DNA of 64,000 bases. Source: Planctomycetota bacterium (GTDB taxonomy: Bacteria > Planctomycetota > UBA8742 > UBA2392). The DNA lies in NCBI GenBank assembly GCA_020638635.1, contig JACKIE010000002.1:391450-455449 (forward strand), in the 5' to 3' direction. A program made the translations under genes and the position numbers. How positions within the stretch are numbered: the stretch's first letter is position 1; every line of letters begins with the position of its first letter. Under the pieces are notes generated by a model. It was given only the letters and a program-made list of their open reading frames with translations. It was not told the origin of the DNA and searched no databases. Shown piece by piece: positions 1 through 6,925 of the stretch.

Positions 1-200
1 AAGGTGGTGGCCTTCAGCGACTTGCGCACGAAGGCCAGCTGGTCGTTGGCCTTGATGCGCGCGGCCTGGCGGGCTTTCTCCAGCCACTCGGCCTCGCTGT
101 TGCCGAGTTCCTTGATCTGGCGGCGGATGCGCTGGATGCCCTTCTTGATTTCCATGTCGCGCGCGATGCGACGTTCTTCTTTGCTCTTGAATATGCCCAT
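1..200 (-). CDS. Third ESCRT-III-like coiled-coil protein (partial, C-terminus beyond window)
   Basis: Only the first 66 or so codons are present; the reading frame runs off the left edge. The start at 200 is preceded by GAGAGG about 7 bases upstream. The visible part begins with a short MGIFKSKEERR segment and continues as one long, charged, basic helix with no hydrophobic stretch. This layout resembles the N-terminus of eukaryotic CHMP/Vps24 proteins: a short MGxF start followed by a basic helix 1. It is the last visible gene of an operon that also carries two other proteins of this kind and a MIT-AAA ATPase, and that context carries much of the assignment. A PspA/Vipp1-like or unrelated coiled coil cannot be excluded from a fragment. 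What is seen: coding frame, ribosome site, basic coiled coil. What is inferred: ESCRT-III membership. Confidence 0.6.
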   Translation of the reverse strand, partial: MGIFKSKEERRIARDMEIKKGIQRIRRQIKELGNSEAEWLEKARQAARIKANDQLAFVRKSLKATT

Positions 201-261
201 GCGTCAGCCTCTCTAGTGCGGGGCCAGTGTAACTGTTTTTGCCCGTGCGGTCCGCAGGGTT

Positions 262-1077
262 TCACTCCACGACGTGATAGTTCGCCTCGCCCTGGGCCAT
301 GCGCTTGCGGGTGTGGCTGGTCATGCGCTCGGCCTTGCGGACCGCGGCCTCGATGAAGTCCCGATGCTCGCGCAGGCGCCCGCCGAAGTACGCGCGCGCG
401 AAACGGGCTTTGTCGGTGGCTGTCACCAGCGCCGGGCAACTGTGCAGCAGCGCGGCGACGTCTTTGACGCGCCAGCGCCTGGTGACACGACGTCGGATGT
501 CGGCCCGGTTCAGGTCGGTCACATACAGCTCGTCGTCTGGGCCCACCCGGATGTGCACCAGGTAGAAGTCCCGGTGGTTCACGCCGCCCTCGTGCATGCG
601 CTGCAGGATGCGGCCGAGTTCGTGGGTAAGCTGCTGCCGTCTTGCCGGCCGCGGGTCGGTTGCGAAATCCTCCTGCAGCAGCTTCTGCAAACTGCGCGGT
701 GCATCCAGGCCCACGGTCAACAGCGCCGCGCGGGTGACCTTGCCTCCCTCGAGCTCTTCAATGCACGCGGCCGGGCGCATGGTGGGCACGCGCAACTCGT
801 GCAAGCGCTGCAGCACGTGCCACTCGCGCGAGGCGGGCGAGTCAAAGCGCCGGGCGAACAGGCCTGCGAAGCGTGGCTGCCGCTCGATCTCGCGGTAGAG
901 CTTGAGGTAGAGGGTTAGGCCCTTGGAAGTTTGCATTCGGTAGGTCTGGCGAGATTCCAGCCGGGCCTTGATGGTGTGAAGGTCCCCGCGCGCCTCCAGT
1001 GAATCCAGGTCAAGCAACCCCTCTGCCGCGAGTTCGGCCTGCAGGGCGGGATCAACCAGAATGCGGGTTTCTGCCAT
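262..1077 (-). CDS. WaaP/InaA-type lipopolysaccharide kinase family protein
   Basis: 271 aa. The sequence NHRDFYLVHI near residue 165 and VTDLNRADIRRR near residue 187 match the catalytic loop and metal-binding segment of the WaaP/KdkA/InaA kinases, whose usual forms are INHRDxYxxH and IDLHRxQxR. These enzymes phosphorylate heptose or Kdo sugars of the LPS core on the inner membrane face. The kinase core, from a glycine-poor N-lobe to a helical C-lobe, fills the protein. There is no signal peptide or membrane helix. It lies 17 bp downstream of the Vps4-like ATPase gene and upstream of the partial ESCRT-III-like gene, so it appears to be in the same operon. No strong ribosome site is visible before 1077. 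The substrate is unknown. A lipid- or envelope-directed kinase would fit a membrane-remodelling operon, but that link is inference. Confidence 0.8.
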   Translation of the reverse strand: MAETRILVDPALQAELAAEGLLDLDSLEARGDLHTIKARLESRQTYRMQTSKGLTLYLKLYREIERQPRFAGLFARRFDSPASREWHVLQRLHELRVPTMRPAACIEELEGGKVTRAALLTVGLDAPRSLQKLLQEDFATDPRPARRQQLTHELGRILQRMHEGGVNHRDFYLVHIRVGPDDELYVTDLNRADIRRRVTRRWRVKDVAALLHSCPALVTATDKARFARAYFGGRLREHRDFIEAAVRKAERMTSHTRKRMAQGEANYHVVE

Positions 1078-1094
1078 CGCGGAGGGGTCGGCCC

Positions 1095-2333
1095 CTAGTC
1101 CTGCTCGACGCTCCAGTCGAGGTAGCGCTGCATCTCGGCGGGGCTCGTCACCGGCTTGATGTAGGTCTTGGCGCGTTCGAAATCTGCCAGCGTCAGCGGC
1201 CGCACCTTCACCTGGTAGCCGCGGGTGGCGGCCAGGCCTCGGTCGATCAGCTCCGGCAGGTCCACGTTCAGTTCACCGATCATCTGCGAGGTCGCCTGCT
1301 TGCACAGCCGCTCGATTTCACGGCCGGAGTAGCCCTCGGTGTCGTCGATCAGTTCGTGCAGCTCGAAGTCGATCTGGTAGCCCTTCTTGAACAGCTGGAT
1401 TTCCAGGATCGCCTGGCGGGTCTCTTCATCAGGCAGCGGGATCAGGATCTGTTTTTCGAAACGCGACATCACGGCCGCGTCGATTTCCCAGGGGCGGTTG
1501 GTGGCGGCGATGGTCAGCACGAAGATGTCGCTGCGGCCCTTTTCTGCCAGGCCGTCAAGCTCGGCCAGAATGGTGCTCAGGATGCGACGTTCGGCGCCGG
1601 TCTGCTCGCCGCCGTCGCGGTTGCTGGTGAGCGACTCGAACTCGTCCAGGAACACCACGCTGGGGCTGTTGTCGCGCGCCGCGCCATAGATTTCGCTGAT
1701 GATCTTGCTGCTCTCGCCGAAGTACTTGCTCAGCACGCCGCTGACCTTCACGTTGAAGAACAGCGCCTGGCCCTCGGTGGTGACTTTCAGGCTGTTGCTG
1801 GTGGCGGCCGCGAGCAGCGTCTTGCCCGTGCCCGGCGGGCCGTAGAACAGCATGTTGCGGAAGGTGGTGATCTTCACGCCTTCGGGCGGCTTGGCCAGCG
1901 AGAGGCCCAGGGTGTACTTGATGTCGCGCTTGGTTTCTTCAAGGCCGCCGATGTCGTCCCAGGTGATGGTGCTGGTATGCACCAAGGCGGAGACGGCCTC
2001 GCTGATGCTCTTGTCGGTTTCGCCGGCAATGCTCTCGTGACGGGCGTCTTCATCGACGTTGCTGCTGGGCGGCGTGGGCAGCTTGGCCTTGCCGGCGGGC
2101 GCTTCGATGCCGACTTCACGCAGGCGGCGGGCGAAGTCGCGGTATTCGATGGCCTTGCGCTTGCGCGCGTACTCCATGCTGCGCGACTGGGCGTACTCGG
2201 CGAACTTGAACATGGTCTTGCTGGCGGCCTCGAAGTTCGCGGCGGCGGTTTCAGAATCGCCGGACTTCCAGGCCATCTTGGCCTTGTGCAGGGCATCGTC
2301 GCAGGCGCGCTTGAGTTTGGGACCAAGATCCAT
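1095..2333 (-). CDS. Vps4/CdvC-like AAA ATPase with N-terminal MIT-like domain
   Basis: 412 aa. Residues about 5-78 form three amphipathic helices with the alanine-rich pattern of MIT domains (ALHKAKMAWKSGDSETAAANFEAASK). A linker follows, then a meiotic-clade-like AAA module beginning ITWDDIGGLEETK. Walker A GPPGTGKT lies at about residue 165 and Walker B VVFLDEFE at about 226. The pore-loop segment KYFGES corresponds to KWMGES of Vps4. Arginine-finger and sensor-2 regions (MSRFEKQILIPLP and GYSGREIERLCKQA) are present. Vps4 and archaeal CdvC use the MIT domain to bind ESCRT-III tails and thread the subunits through the hexamer pore. The gene is in an operon with three ESCRT-III-like genes. 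A Vps4 beta-domain is not obvious by eye. The start codon lies only 8 bp from an inserted repeat cassette and lacks a clear ribosome site. FtsH- or katanin-like AAA proteins are the alternative; the N-terminal domain argues against FtsH. Confidence 0.8.
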   Translation of the reverse strand: MDLGPKLKRACDDALHKAKMAWKSGDSETAAANFEAASKTMFKFAEYAQSRSMEYARKRKAIEYRDFARRLREVGIEAPAGKAKLPTPPSSNVDEDARHESIAGETDKSISEAVSALVHTSTITWDDIGGLEETKRDIKYTLGLSLAKPPEGVKITTFRNMLFYGPPGTGKTLLAAATSNSLKVTTEGQALFFNVKVSGVLSKYFGESSKIISEIYGAARDNSPSVVFLDEFESLTSNRDGGEQTGAERRILSTILAELDGLAEKGRSDIFVLTIAATNRPWEIDAAVMSRFEKQILIPLPDEETRQAILEIQLFKKGYQIDFELHELIDDTEGYSGREIERLCKQATSQMIGELNVDLPELIDRGLAATRGYQVKVRPLTLADFERAKTYIKPVTSPAEMQRYLDWSVEQD

Positions 2334-2341
2334 GGGAAAGG

Positions 2342-2374
2342 CAGGTAGTAGGTTTTAGGTTGTAGGTGGTAGGG
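2342..2374 (+). repeat. Left inverted repeat of four-helix-bundle cassette
   Basis: This is a purine-rich iterated GTAGGT/TTAGGT tract. Positions 2355-2374 pair with 2796-2815 on the other side of the four-helix gene as a 20-bp inverted repeat with one mismatch. The full 33 bp matches, in reverse complement and with one mismatch, the tract at 10352-10384 before groEL. The repeat stops 8 bp short of the start codon of the AAA ATPase gene on its left. Confidence 0.85.
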
Positions 2375-2375
2375 A

Positions 2376-2786
2376 TTACGAATCGCGAGGGTTGTCCTTC
2401 TCGCCAGGCTGTTCCTCTAGTCGATTGATGAGTGCATTCAGCATCTTTCGAACTTCTACCAGCAAGCCTCGGATCGCCGAAAGCTTTGCCTCGTCGCAGT
2501 ACCTGCGGCGGTGAATGATCCGGAGAAATGTCAGTGTTTCGGCACTGGATCCACGAGCGATGTACAAATGTCGCAGGTAAACTCGACGAGAACCACCGTC
2601 ATGCCCTTCTGCAATGTTCGCTGAAATCGATGCAGCAGCGTCGCCCACCTGATTGCATAGCCAGAAGCGTCTGGAGATCGGACCTTCTTCCGTCAGCTCG
2701 AGTACCAGGTCCGCCACATCCACAGCTTTTTGCCAGACGATGAGGTCTTCGAAGCTTGAAATCGGGCCTCGCTCTCCACCGGCCAT
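2376..2786 (-). CDS. Four-helix-bundle protein of the S23 / 23S rRNA intervening-sequence family
   Basis: 136 aa. The core SISANIAEGH (residues about 53-62), followed by YLRHLYIARGSSAETLTFL, is the family signature of the S23/IVP four-helix-bundle proteins (S..ANIAEG and IA.GS..E). The family was first seen encoded in intervening sequences of 23S rRNA but is widespread as single genes of unknown molecular function, forming small homo-oligomers. Here it is not in rRNA. It is a lone gene between inverted repeats inside the ESCRT-like operon, in the same direction as its neighbours. Its stop codon overlaps the inner edge of the left repeat. The cassette arrangement suggests a late insertion, so its function is probably unrelated to the surrounding operon. 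Confidence 0.88.
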   Translation of the reverse strand: MAGGERGPISSFEDLIVWQKAVDVADLVLELTEEGPISRRFWLCNQVGDAAASISANIAEGHDGGSRRVYLRHLYIARGSSAETLTFLRIIHRRRYCDEAKLSAIRGLLVEVRKMLNALINRLEEQPGEKDNPRDS

Positions 2787-2795
2787 GCGAATTCT

Positions 2796-2832
2796 CCCTA
2801 CAACCTACAACCTAATCCCTACAACCTGTAGT
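2796..2832 (+). repeat. Right inverted repeat of four-helix-bundle cassette
   Basis: This is an iterated CTACAACC tract. Positions 2796-2815 form the inverted partner of 2355-2374, and a further partial unit continues to 2832, where it meets the stop codon of the 205-aa ESCRT-III-like gene. Together with the left copy it delimits a cassette of about 490 bp with a single gene. Confidence 0.85.
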
Positions 2833-3449
2833 TAGATCGCTCCCTCTTCTGATTCCAGCTTCGTGCGCAGCTCCTGCTCGGCCTTCAGGGCCTGCTCGAA
2901 GTCGCCGCCTTCTTCGGCCTGGTTGATGGTGTCGATCTCGTCGAGGAAGCGGGCTTTTTCCGGATCGCTCTCGTCCATGTCGGCTTCGACTTCGAGTCCC
3001 AGGTCGTCGAGCGTGGCGTTCAGCTCGTCCATGTAGGACTCTTCGTCAATCTGCTGCAAGGCAAGCTTGGCGTCGAGGCCGCTGTTGCGGATGCGCTGCA
3101 GCAGCTTGTTGATGCCGTCTTTGTCTTTGCGCTTCTCCAGGCGTTCCAGGCCGCGCACGTATTTCTTGAGCGCGATGCCCTCCAGGTTGCTGACCTTGGC
3201 GGCGCGGCGGTGGAAGGCGAAGTCGTGCTTGAGGTCCTTCAGCTCCTCCCACACGTAATCGACCTCGATGCTGTTGCCTTCGCGGCGGGCGCGCTTGATC
3301 TGCTCGATCAGCGACGCCTGGCGCGTGCTGAGCTTGCGCATCTCCATGAAGTACTTGCGGCGCTCGCGCTCGACTTCGCGCAGCTTCACCTTCAGCTTCC
3401 GCAGGTCGACCTTGGTGCCGAACAGGTTTGCGAAGAAATCGGTTACCAT
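2832..3449 (-). CDS. ESCRT-III-like (Snf7-fold) coiled-coil protein, 205 aa
   Basis: 205 aa. It starts with an amphipathic MVTDFFANLFG segment, followed by a long, strongly basic coiled-coil hairpin (residues about 14-110, rich in R/K/E). It then turns into an acidic C-terminal third with two further predicted helices. Basic helical hairpin first and acidic tail last, at about 200 residues, is the layout of ESCRT-III subunits and of PspA/Vipp1. Near the C-terminus EQELRTKL fits the core (D/E)xxLxx(R/K)L of a MIT-interacting motif of type 1, although the last consensus leucine is absent. The gene begins 3 bp after the stop of the 224-aa paralogue-like protein, indicating one transcript. There is no membrane span. 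Assignment to ESCRT-III is by layout and context, not by alignment. Confidence 0.65.
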   Translation of the reverse strand: MVTDFFANLFGTKVDLRKLKVKLREVERERRKYFMEMRKLSTRQASLIEQIKRARREGNSIEVDYVWEELKDLKHDFAFHRRAAKVSNLEGIALKKYVRGLERLEKRKDKDGINKLLQRIRNSGLDAKLALQQIDEESYMDELNATLDDLGLEVEADMDESDPEKARFLDEIDTINQAEEGGDFEQALKAEQELRTKLESEEGAI

Positions 3450-3452
3450 CGG

Positions 3453-4127
3453 CTACTCCAGCTCAGCTTCCGGCTCATCCGGGGTTGTCTGTTTGGACTC
3501 TTTTTCACGCGCCTTTTCGCTGCGCATGATCTCTTCTTCAATTTCGCGCAGCTCGTCGTCCGTGGTGCGCTGCGCGCGCGGCGCCTCGCCCATGATTTCC
3601 TTCTCGAGCTTGCGCAGGTCTTCTTTGTCTTTGCTGGTCAGCACCTCTTCGCGGGTTTGGGTGACGCCCTCGCCGGTGTGCACCGAATCGCGGAACTTCT
3701 CCATGCCTTCTTCGAAATCGAGCATCACGCGTTCCACCACGTTCTGCTCGATGCCCCGCAGATCCATGGCTTCCATGGCCTGGATCTTGCCGACCAGGTT
3801 CATGTGCAGCTCGATGTTCTTGTTCAGGATGTCCGCCTTCAGCTTCAGGTTGGACATCTGCGTTCGCGTGCGCTTGATCTGCAGCAGCACGAACTCTTTC
3901 TCGCGGTCGCCCACGCGGCCTGACTTGATGTTCTCGATGCTCGCGCGCTCGGACAACTCGAGGCGCGCCAGTTCCTGCCGCGTTTTGCGCAGCTCCACTT
4001 CGTTCTGGGTGATCAGCTCATCGAGATGCTCCAGCATTTCCCGGGTGCTGTGGGCGTCCTTGATCACCTGCTCAGCCTCGCCGGCTGATCCCGTGAGCAT
4101 CATCTTGATCCGGTCAAGCAGGTTCAT
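3453..4127 (-). CDS. ESCRT-III-like (Snf7-fold) coiled-coil protein, 224 aa
   Basis: 224 aa, the closest of the three to a full Snf7/CHMP layout. It has a short amphipathic start (MNLLDRIKMML), a long helical hairpin to about residue 110, and a segment KADILNKNIELHMNLVGKIQ that resembles the helix 2/3 region of CHMP proteins. Next is a VMLDFEEGMEKFRDSV helix comparable to helix 4, then a linker and a final acidic helix DDELREIEEEIMRSE in the position of helix 6 or a MIT-interacting motif. ESCRT-III subunits polymerise on membranes and are disassembled by Vps4. The neighbouring genes supply a MIT-AAA ATPase and other proteins of this type. The gene is 3 bp from both neighbours. PspA/Vipp1-type proteins share the fold and are the main alternative. 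Confidence 0.7.
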   Translation of the reverse strand: MNLLDRIKMMLTGSAGEAEQVIKDAHSTREMLEHLDELITQNEVELRKTRQELARLELSERASIENIKSGRVGDREKEFVLLQIKRTRTQMSNLKLKADILNKNIELHMNLVGKIQAMEAMDLRGIEQNVVERVMLDFEEGMEKFRDSVHTGEGVTQTREEVLTSKDKEDLRKLEKEIMGEAPRAQRTTDDELREIEEEIMRSEKAREKESKQTTPDEPEAELE

Positions 4128-4130
4128 CGC

Positions 4131-4907
4131 TCAGGCCCTTACGCTTTCGAAACGGTCGCGCTGGATGATCAGGTCACCGCCCACGTGCTTCACGCCGATC
4201 CCCGGCGTGCGCTCGGCGTACAGCAAGGCGCGGTCCGTTACCAGGTCGCGCCCGACCGCCACGCGCGTGGCCAGGTCGTCAATCAGCAGGAAGCCCCCCG
4301 GCTCCTTGAGTTCCGTGGCCGCCGCCAGGGCAGCATCGACACGGGCGATCTTCTGGTCAACAGGCTCGGGGTCAAACAGGTTCTCGAAAAGCGCGGGCAG
4401 GATCGCGCCGTCCATGGGCGTGGTCACGGACCAGCCCGGGTTGGCGTGCTCGATCAGGCACGCGCGCCAGTTGGGGCCGCCGCTGAGGGCGCGGATCAAC
4501 TCGTCGTCATGCCCCAGCCCATGCTCGTCGCGTACGCCCGCAATGCCGATGATGAAGTAGATGTCCGGCCGCAGGGGCGCCAGCGACCAGCGCAAAGATT
4601 CTTGGACTGCATCCGCCGTGAAGCGGTGTTTTCTGAACGCGAAGTCGAGCACGACGCACACCTTGACGGTGGCCAGGCCCAGCATCGGCTTGTGAAGCAG
4701 GCCCACGCTTTCGCGGCGGGAGAAACCGCCGGCGCCGGTTGGGGAAAGATCACCGGAGCGATAACTGCGGCGGCTGACGCGGTTGGGGTCGAAATCGTAG
4801 AGCGAGCCCTCAGCCGGGTGTGGCAGCATGCGCTGGCGCACAATGCGGCTTTCCAGCCCGGAAAACAGGCTCTGCATGGCGGACAACGCGGTGGAACGAT
4901 CGGTCAT
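4131..4907 (-). CDS. Unrecognised 258-aa protein, first gene of the ESCRT-like operon
   Basis: 258 aa from the ATG at 4907, which has GGAG 4 bases upstream. An upstream extension to 5063 is open but would run into the divergent ABC gene and has no ribosome site. The first 70 residues are polar with several arginines and probably flexible. From about residue 75 the sequence alternates hydrophobic strands and helices (KVCVVLDFAFRK, PDIYFIIGIAG, GGFLLIDDLA), suggesting a soluble alpha/beta domain. No catalytic motif or membrane span is recognisable. It ends 3 bp before the 224-aa ESCRT-III-like gene and is therefore almost certainly co-transcribed with it. A role as adaptor or recruiter for the operon is possible but unsupported by sequence. 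Confidence 0.75.
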   Translation of the reverse strand: MTDRSTALSAMQSLFSGLESRIVRQRMLPHPAEGSLYDFDPNRVSRRSYRSGDLSPTGAGGFSRRESVGLLHKPMLGLATVKVCVVLDFAFRKHRFTADAVQESLRWSLAPLRPDIYFIIGIAGVRDEHGLGHDDELIRALSGGPNWRACLIEHANPGWSVTTPMDGAILPALFENLFDPEPVDQKIARVDAALAAATELKEPGGFLLIDDLATRVAVGRDLVTDRALLYAERTPGIGVKHVGGDLIIQRDRFESVRA

Positions 4908-4946
4908 GCTGCTCCGGAGGCCGCCTATCGGCCTCGCTTGGCATCG

Positions 4947-4952
4947 AGTATA
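4947..4952 (-). promoter_or_regulatory. Candidate -10 box for the ESCRT-like operon
   Basis: On the minus strand TATACT lies about 40 bp upstream of the ATG at 4907 in the divergent gap 4908-5045, which also must hold the promoter of the ABC exporter. No good -35 box is seen at 16-18 bp, so this is weak. Confidence 0.3.
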
Positions 4953-5045
4953 GCTAATTTCGTCGCTGGTACAGGGGCGACGCGTTGCATCCGGCGCGGC
5001 GGCGAATAGTTTGGGCCCCACGGCGGGCGGCTTGGAAGGCGGCAG

Positions 5046-6878
5046 TTGGCGGAAGCGTATCACGACGACGATGAGTTCCTTGGCAAGGCGTACGACGCCC
5101 GGCTGATCAAGCGCCTGGTGCCCTACGCGCGGCCCTATCTCGGCCTGGTTGTCTGGGGCACCCTGTTCATGCTGCTCGCGGCCGGTTGCGAGCTTGTGAT
5201 CCCGCTGATTGTTAGGGATACGGTCAACGGTCCTTTCACCGTGATGGGCAGCGAGGCCGCCAGCGACGCCGACAAGCAGGCTGCCTGGACCACCCTGGCC
5301 TGGTTCTCGTTCGGCTTCCTGGGCCTAGTGGCCGTGCAGTTCTTCGCCCGTTTCGGCAACACCTACCTGTTCCAGAAGCTCGGCCAGCGCGCGGTACTCG
5401 ACCTGCGCCAGGACACCTACGCCCACATCCAGCGCCTGCCCCTGCGCTTCTTTGACCGCAACCCGGTCGGCCGCCTGGTCACCCGCGTGACCAGCGACGT
5501 GGAGGCGATCGGCGAAGTGTTCGCCTCGGGTCTGGTGCAGTTGGCCGGCGACGCGCTGGTGGTGGTAGGCGCGCTCACGATGATGATGCTGCTGAGCTGG
5601 CAGCTTGGGCTGATCGTGGTCGGCTCAATCCCGGTGATGGCGCTGCTGACCTGGATTTTCCGCGGCCGCGCGCGCAACGCCTTCCGCGACATGCGCGTGA
5701 AGCTTGCGGTGGTGAACAGCTTCCTGAACGAGACCGTCCAGGGCTGGCGCATCACGCGCATCTTCGGCACCGAGCAAAAGATGGCCGAGAAGTTCGACCA
5801 ACGCAGCAGCGATTACCGCGACGCAACCTACCGCACGGTGTTCAACTTCAGCCTGTTCTTCCCGATCGTGGAGTTCGCGGGCACCCTGTGCGTAATGCTG
5901 GTTGTGTGGTGGGGGACGAAAAGCATCTTCGAGAAGCAACTCGACTTTGGCACCTTCTTCGCCTTCTTCCTGTACACGCCCATGATGTTCCGGCCGATCC
6001 GGGAAATGAGCGAAAAGTACAACGTGCTGCAGAGCGCCATGGCCAGCGCGGAGCGGCTGTTCCGCATTCTGGACACGAAGAACGACGTGGAAGACCCGAT
6101 ACAGCCCGAAGCGCCCGCCATCACCGGTGAGATCGAGTTCCGCAACGTGTGGTTCGCCTACCAGGGTGAAGACTGGGTGCTTAAAGACGTCAGCTTCAAG
6201 GTACCGGCCGGCAGCTCGCTGGCGTTGGTGGGGGCGACGGGCAGCGGCAAAACCACGATCATCAGCCTGCTGATGCGCTTCTACGACATCCAGAAGGGCA
6301 GCATCCTGATCGACGGCGTGGACATCCGCCACATGAGCAAGGCGCACCTGCGCGAGGCCTTCAGCCTGGTTCTGCAGGACGTGTTCCTGTTCGCGGGTAC
6401 AGTGCTGGACAACATCCGGCTTGGCAATGACGCGATCACGCGAGAGCAAGTCGAGCAGGCCGCGCGGGTGGTGCACGCGCACGAGTTCATCGGCAGCCTG
6501 AAGGGCGGCTACGACGCCCCGGTGGCAGAGCGCGGGGCGACCTTCAGCGCCGGACAGCGTCAGTTGCTGGCGTTCGCGCGGGCGCTGGCGTTCAACCCGA
6601 AAATCCTGGTGCTGGACGAAGCCACCAGCAACATCGACAGCGAAACCGAAGCGCTGATCCAGGACGCCCTGAGCCAGCTGATGCAGGGCCGCACGGCCGT
6701 GGTGGTGGCCCACAGGCTGAGCACCATCACCCACAGCGACAACATACTGGTGCTGCACAAGGGCGAAGTGGTCGAGCAAGGCAACCACGTAGAGCTGCTC
6801 CAACAAAACGGCCGTTACGCCAAGCTGTACCAACTGCAATTCGCCAATGGCACCAAGGCGGAAACGAAAGCAGGTTAA
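5046..6878 (+). CDS. ABC exporter with fused membrane and ATPase domains (MsbA/multidrug-lipid type)
   Basis: 610 aa half-transporter. The start is a TTG at 5046 with GGAAGG 6 bases upstream; no ATG is available before the first membrane helix. Residues about 25-310 hold six membrane helices of the type I exporter fold. The nucleotide-binding domain follows with Walker A GATGSGKTT (about 396), the Q-loop, a signature FSAGQRQ (about 500; FSAGQ replaces LSGGQ), Walker B ILVLDEAT (about 520) and the switch histidine in VVAHRLS. Such proteins dimerise in the inner membrane and flip lipids, lipid A or drugs outward. It is divergently transcribed from the ESCRT-like operon with a 138-bp shared gap, so co-regulation is possible. 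The substrate cannot be read from sequence. Confidence 0.92.
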   Translation: MAEAYHDDDEFLGKAYDARLIKRLVPYARPYLGLVVWGTLFMLLAAGCELVIPLIVRDTVNGPFTVMGSEAASDADKQAAWTTLAWFSFGFLGLVAVQFFARFGNTYLFQKLGQRAVLDLRQDTYAHIQRLPLRFFDRNPVGRLVTRVTSDVEAIGEVFASGLVQLAGDALVVVGALTMMMLLSWQLGLIVVGSIPVMALLTWIFRGRARNAFRDMRVKLAVVNSFLNETVQGWRITRIFGTEQKMAEKFDQRSSDYRDATYRTVFNFSLFFPIVEFAGTLCVMLVVWWGTKSIFEKQLDFGTFFAFFLYTPMMFRPIREMSEKYNVLQSAMASAERLFRILDTKNDVEDPIQPEAPAITGEIEFRNVWFAYQGEDWVLKDVSFKVPAGSSLALVGATGSGKTTIISLLMRFYDIQKGSILIDGVDIRHMSKAHLREAFSLVLQDVFLFAGTVLDNIRLGNDAITREQVEQAARVVHAHEFIGSLKGGYDAPVAERGATFSAGQRQLLAFARALAFNPKILVLDEATSNIDSETEALIQDALSQLMQGRTAVVVAHRLSTITHSDNILVLHKGEVVEQGNHVELLQQNGRYAKLYQLQFANGTKAETKAG

Positions 6879-6883
6879 TCAAA

Positions 6884-6925
6884 GTTCGTTAGAACCCAGC
6901 CCGCAAGGGCTGGGTTCTAACGAAC
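6884..6925 (+). terminator. Perfect 19-bp hairpin with GCAA loop between convergent genes
   Basis: Positions 6884-6902 and 6907-6925 are exact inverse complements closed by a GCAA tetraloop (6903-6906). It lies 5 bp after the ABC exporter stop and 34 bp from the stop of the convergent ThiF-like gene, so it probably ends both transcripts. There is no T-run. A partial second copy of its core (CCCTTGCGGGCTGGG) follows at 6937-6951. Confidence 0.65.

Noticed and set aside
999..2348. Long plus-strand open frame (449 codons) opposite the AAA ATPase gene
   Set aside because: It is antisense to a gene with clear Walker A and B motifs. The product has no recognisable domain and composition typical of a GC-rich shadow frame.
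2376..2786. Four-helix-bundle gene considered as a functional ESCRT-operon member
   Set aside because: Flanking inverted repeats shared with another locus, and membership in a widespread single-gene family, point to an inserted cassette.
4908..5063. N-terminal extension of the 258-aa protein to position 5063
   Set aside because: It would overlap the divergent ABC exporter start, has an unstructured translation and no ribosome site; the ATG at 4907 has GGAG at the right distance.
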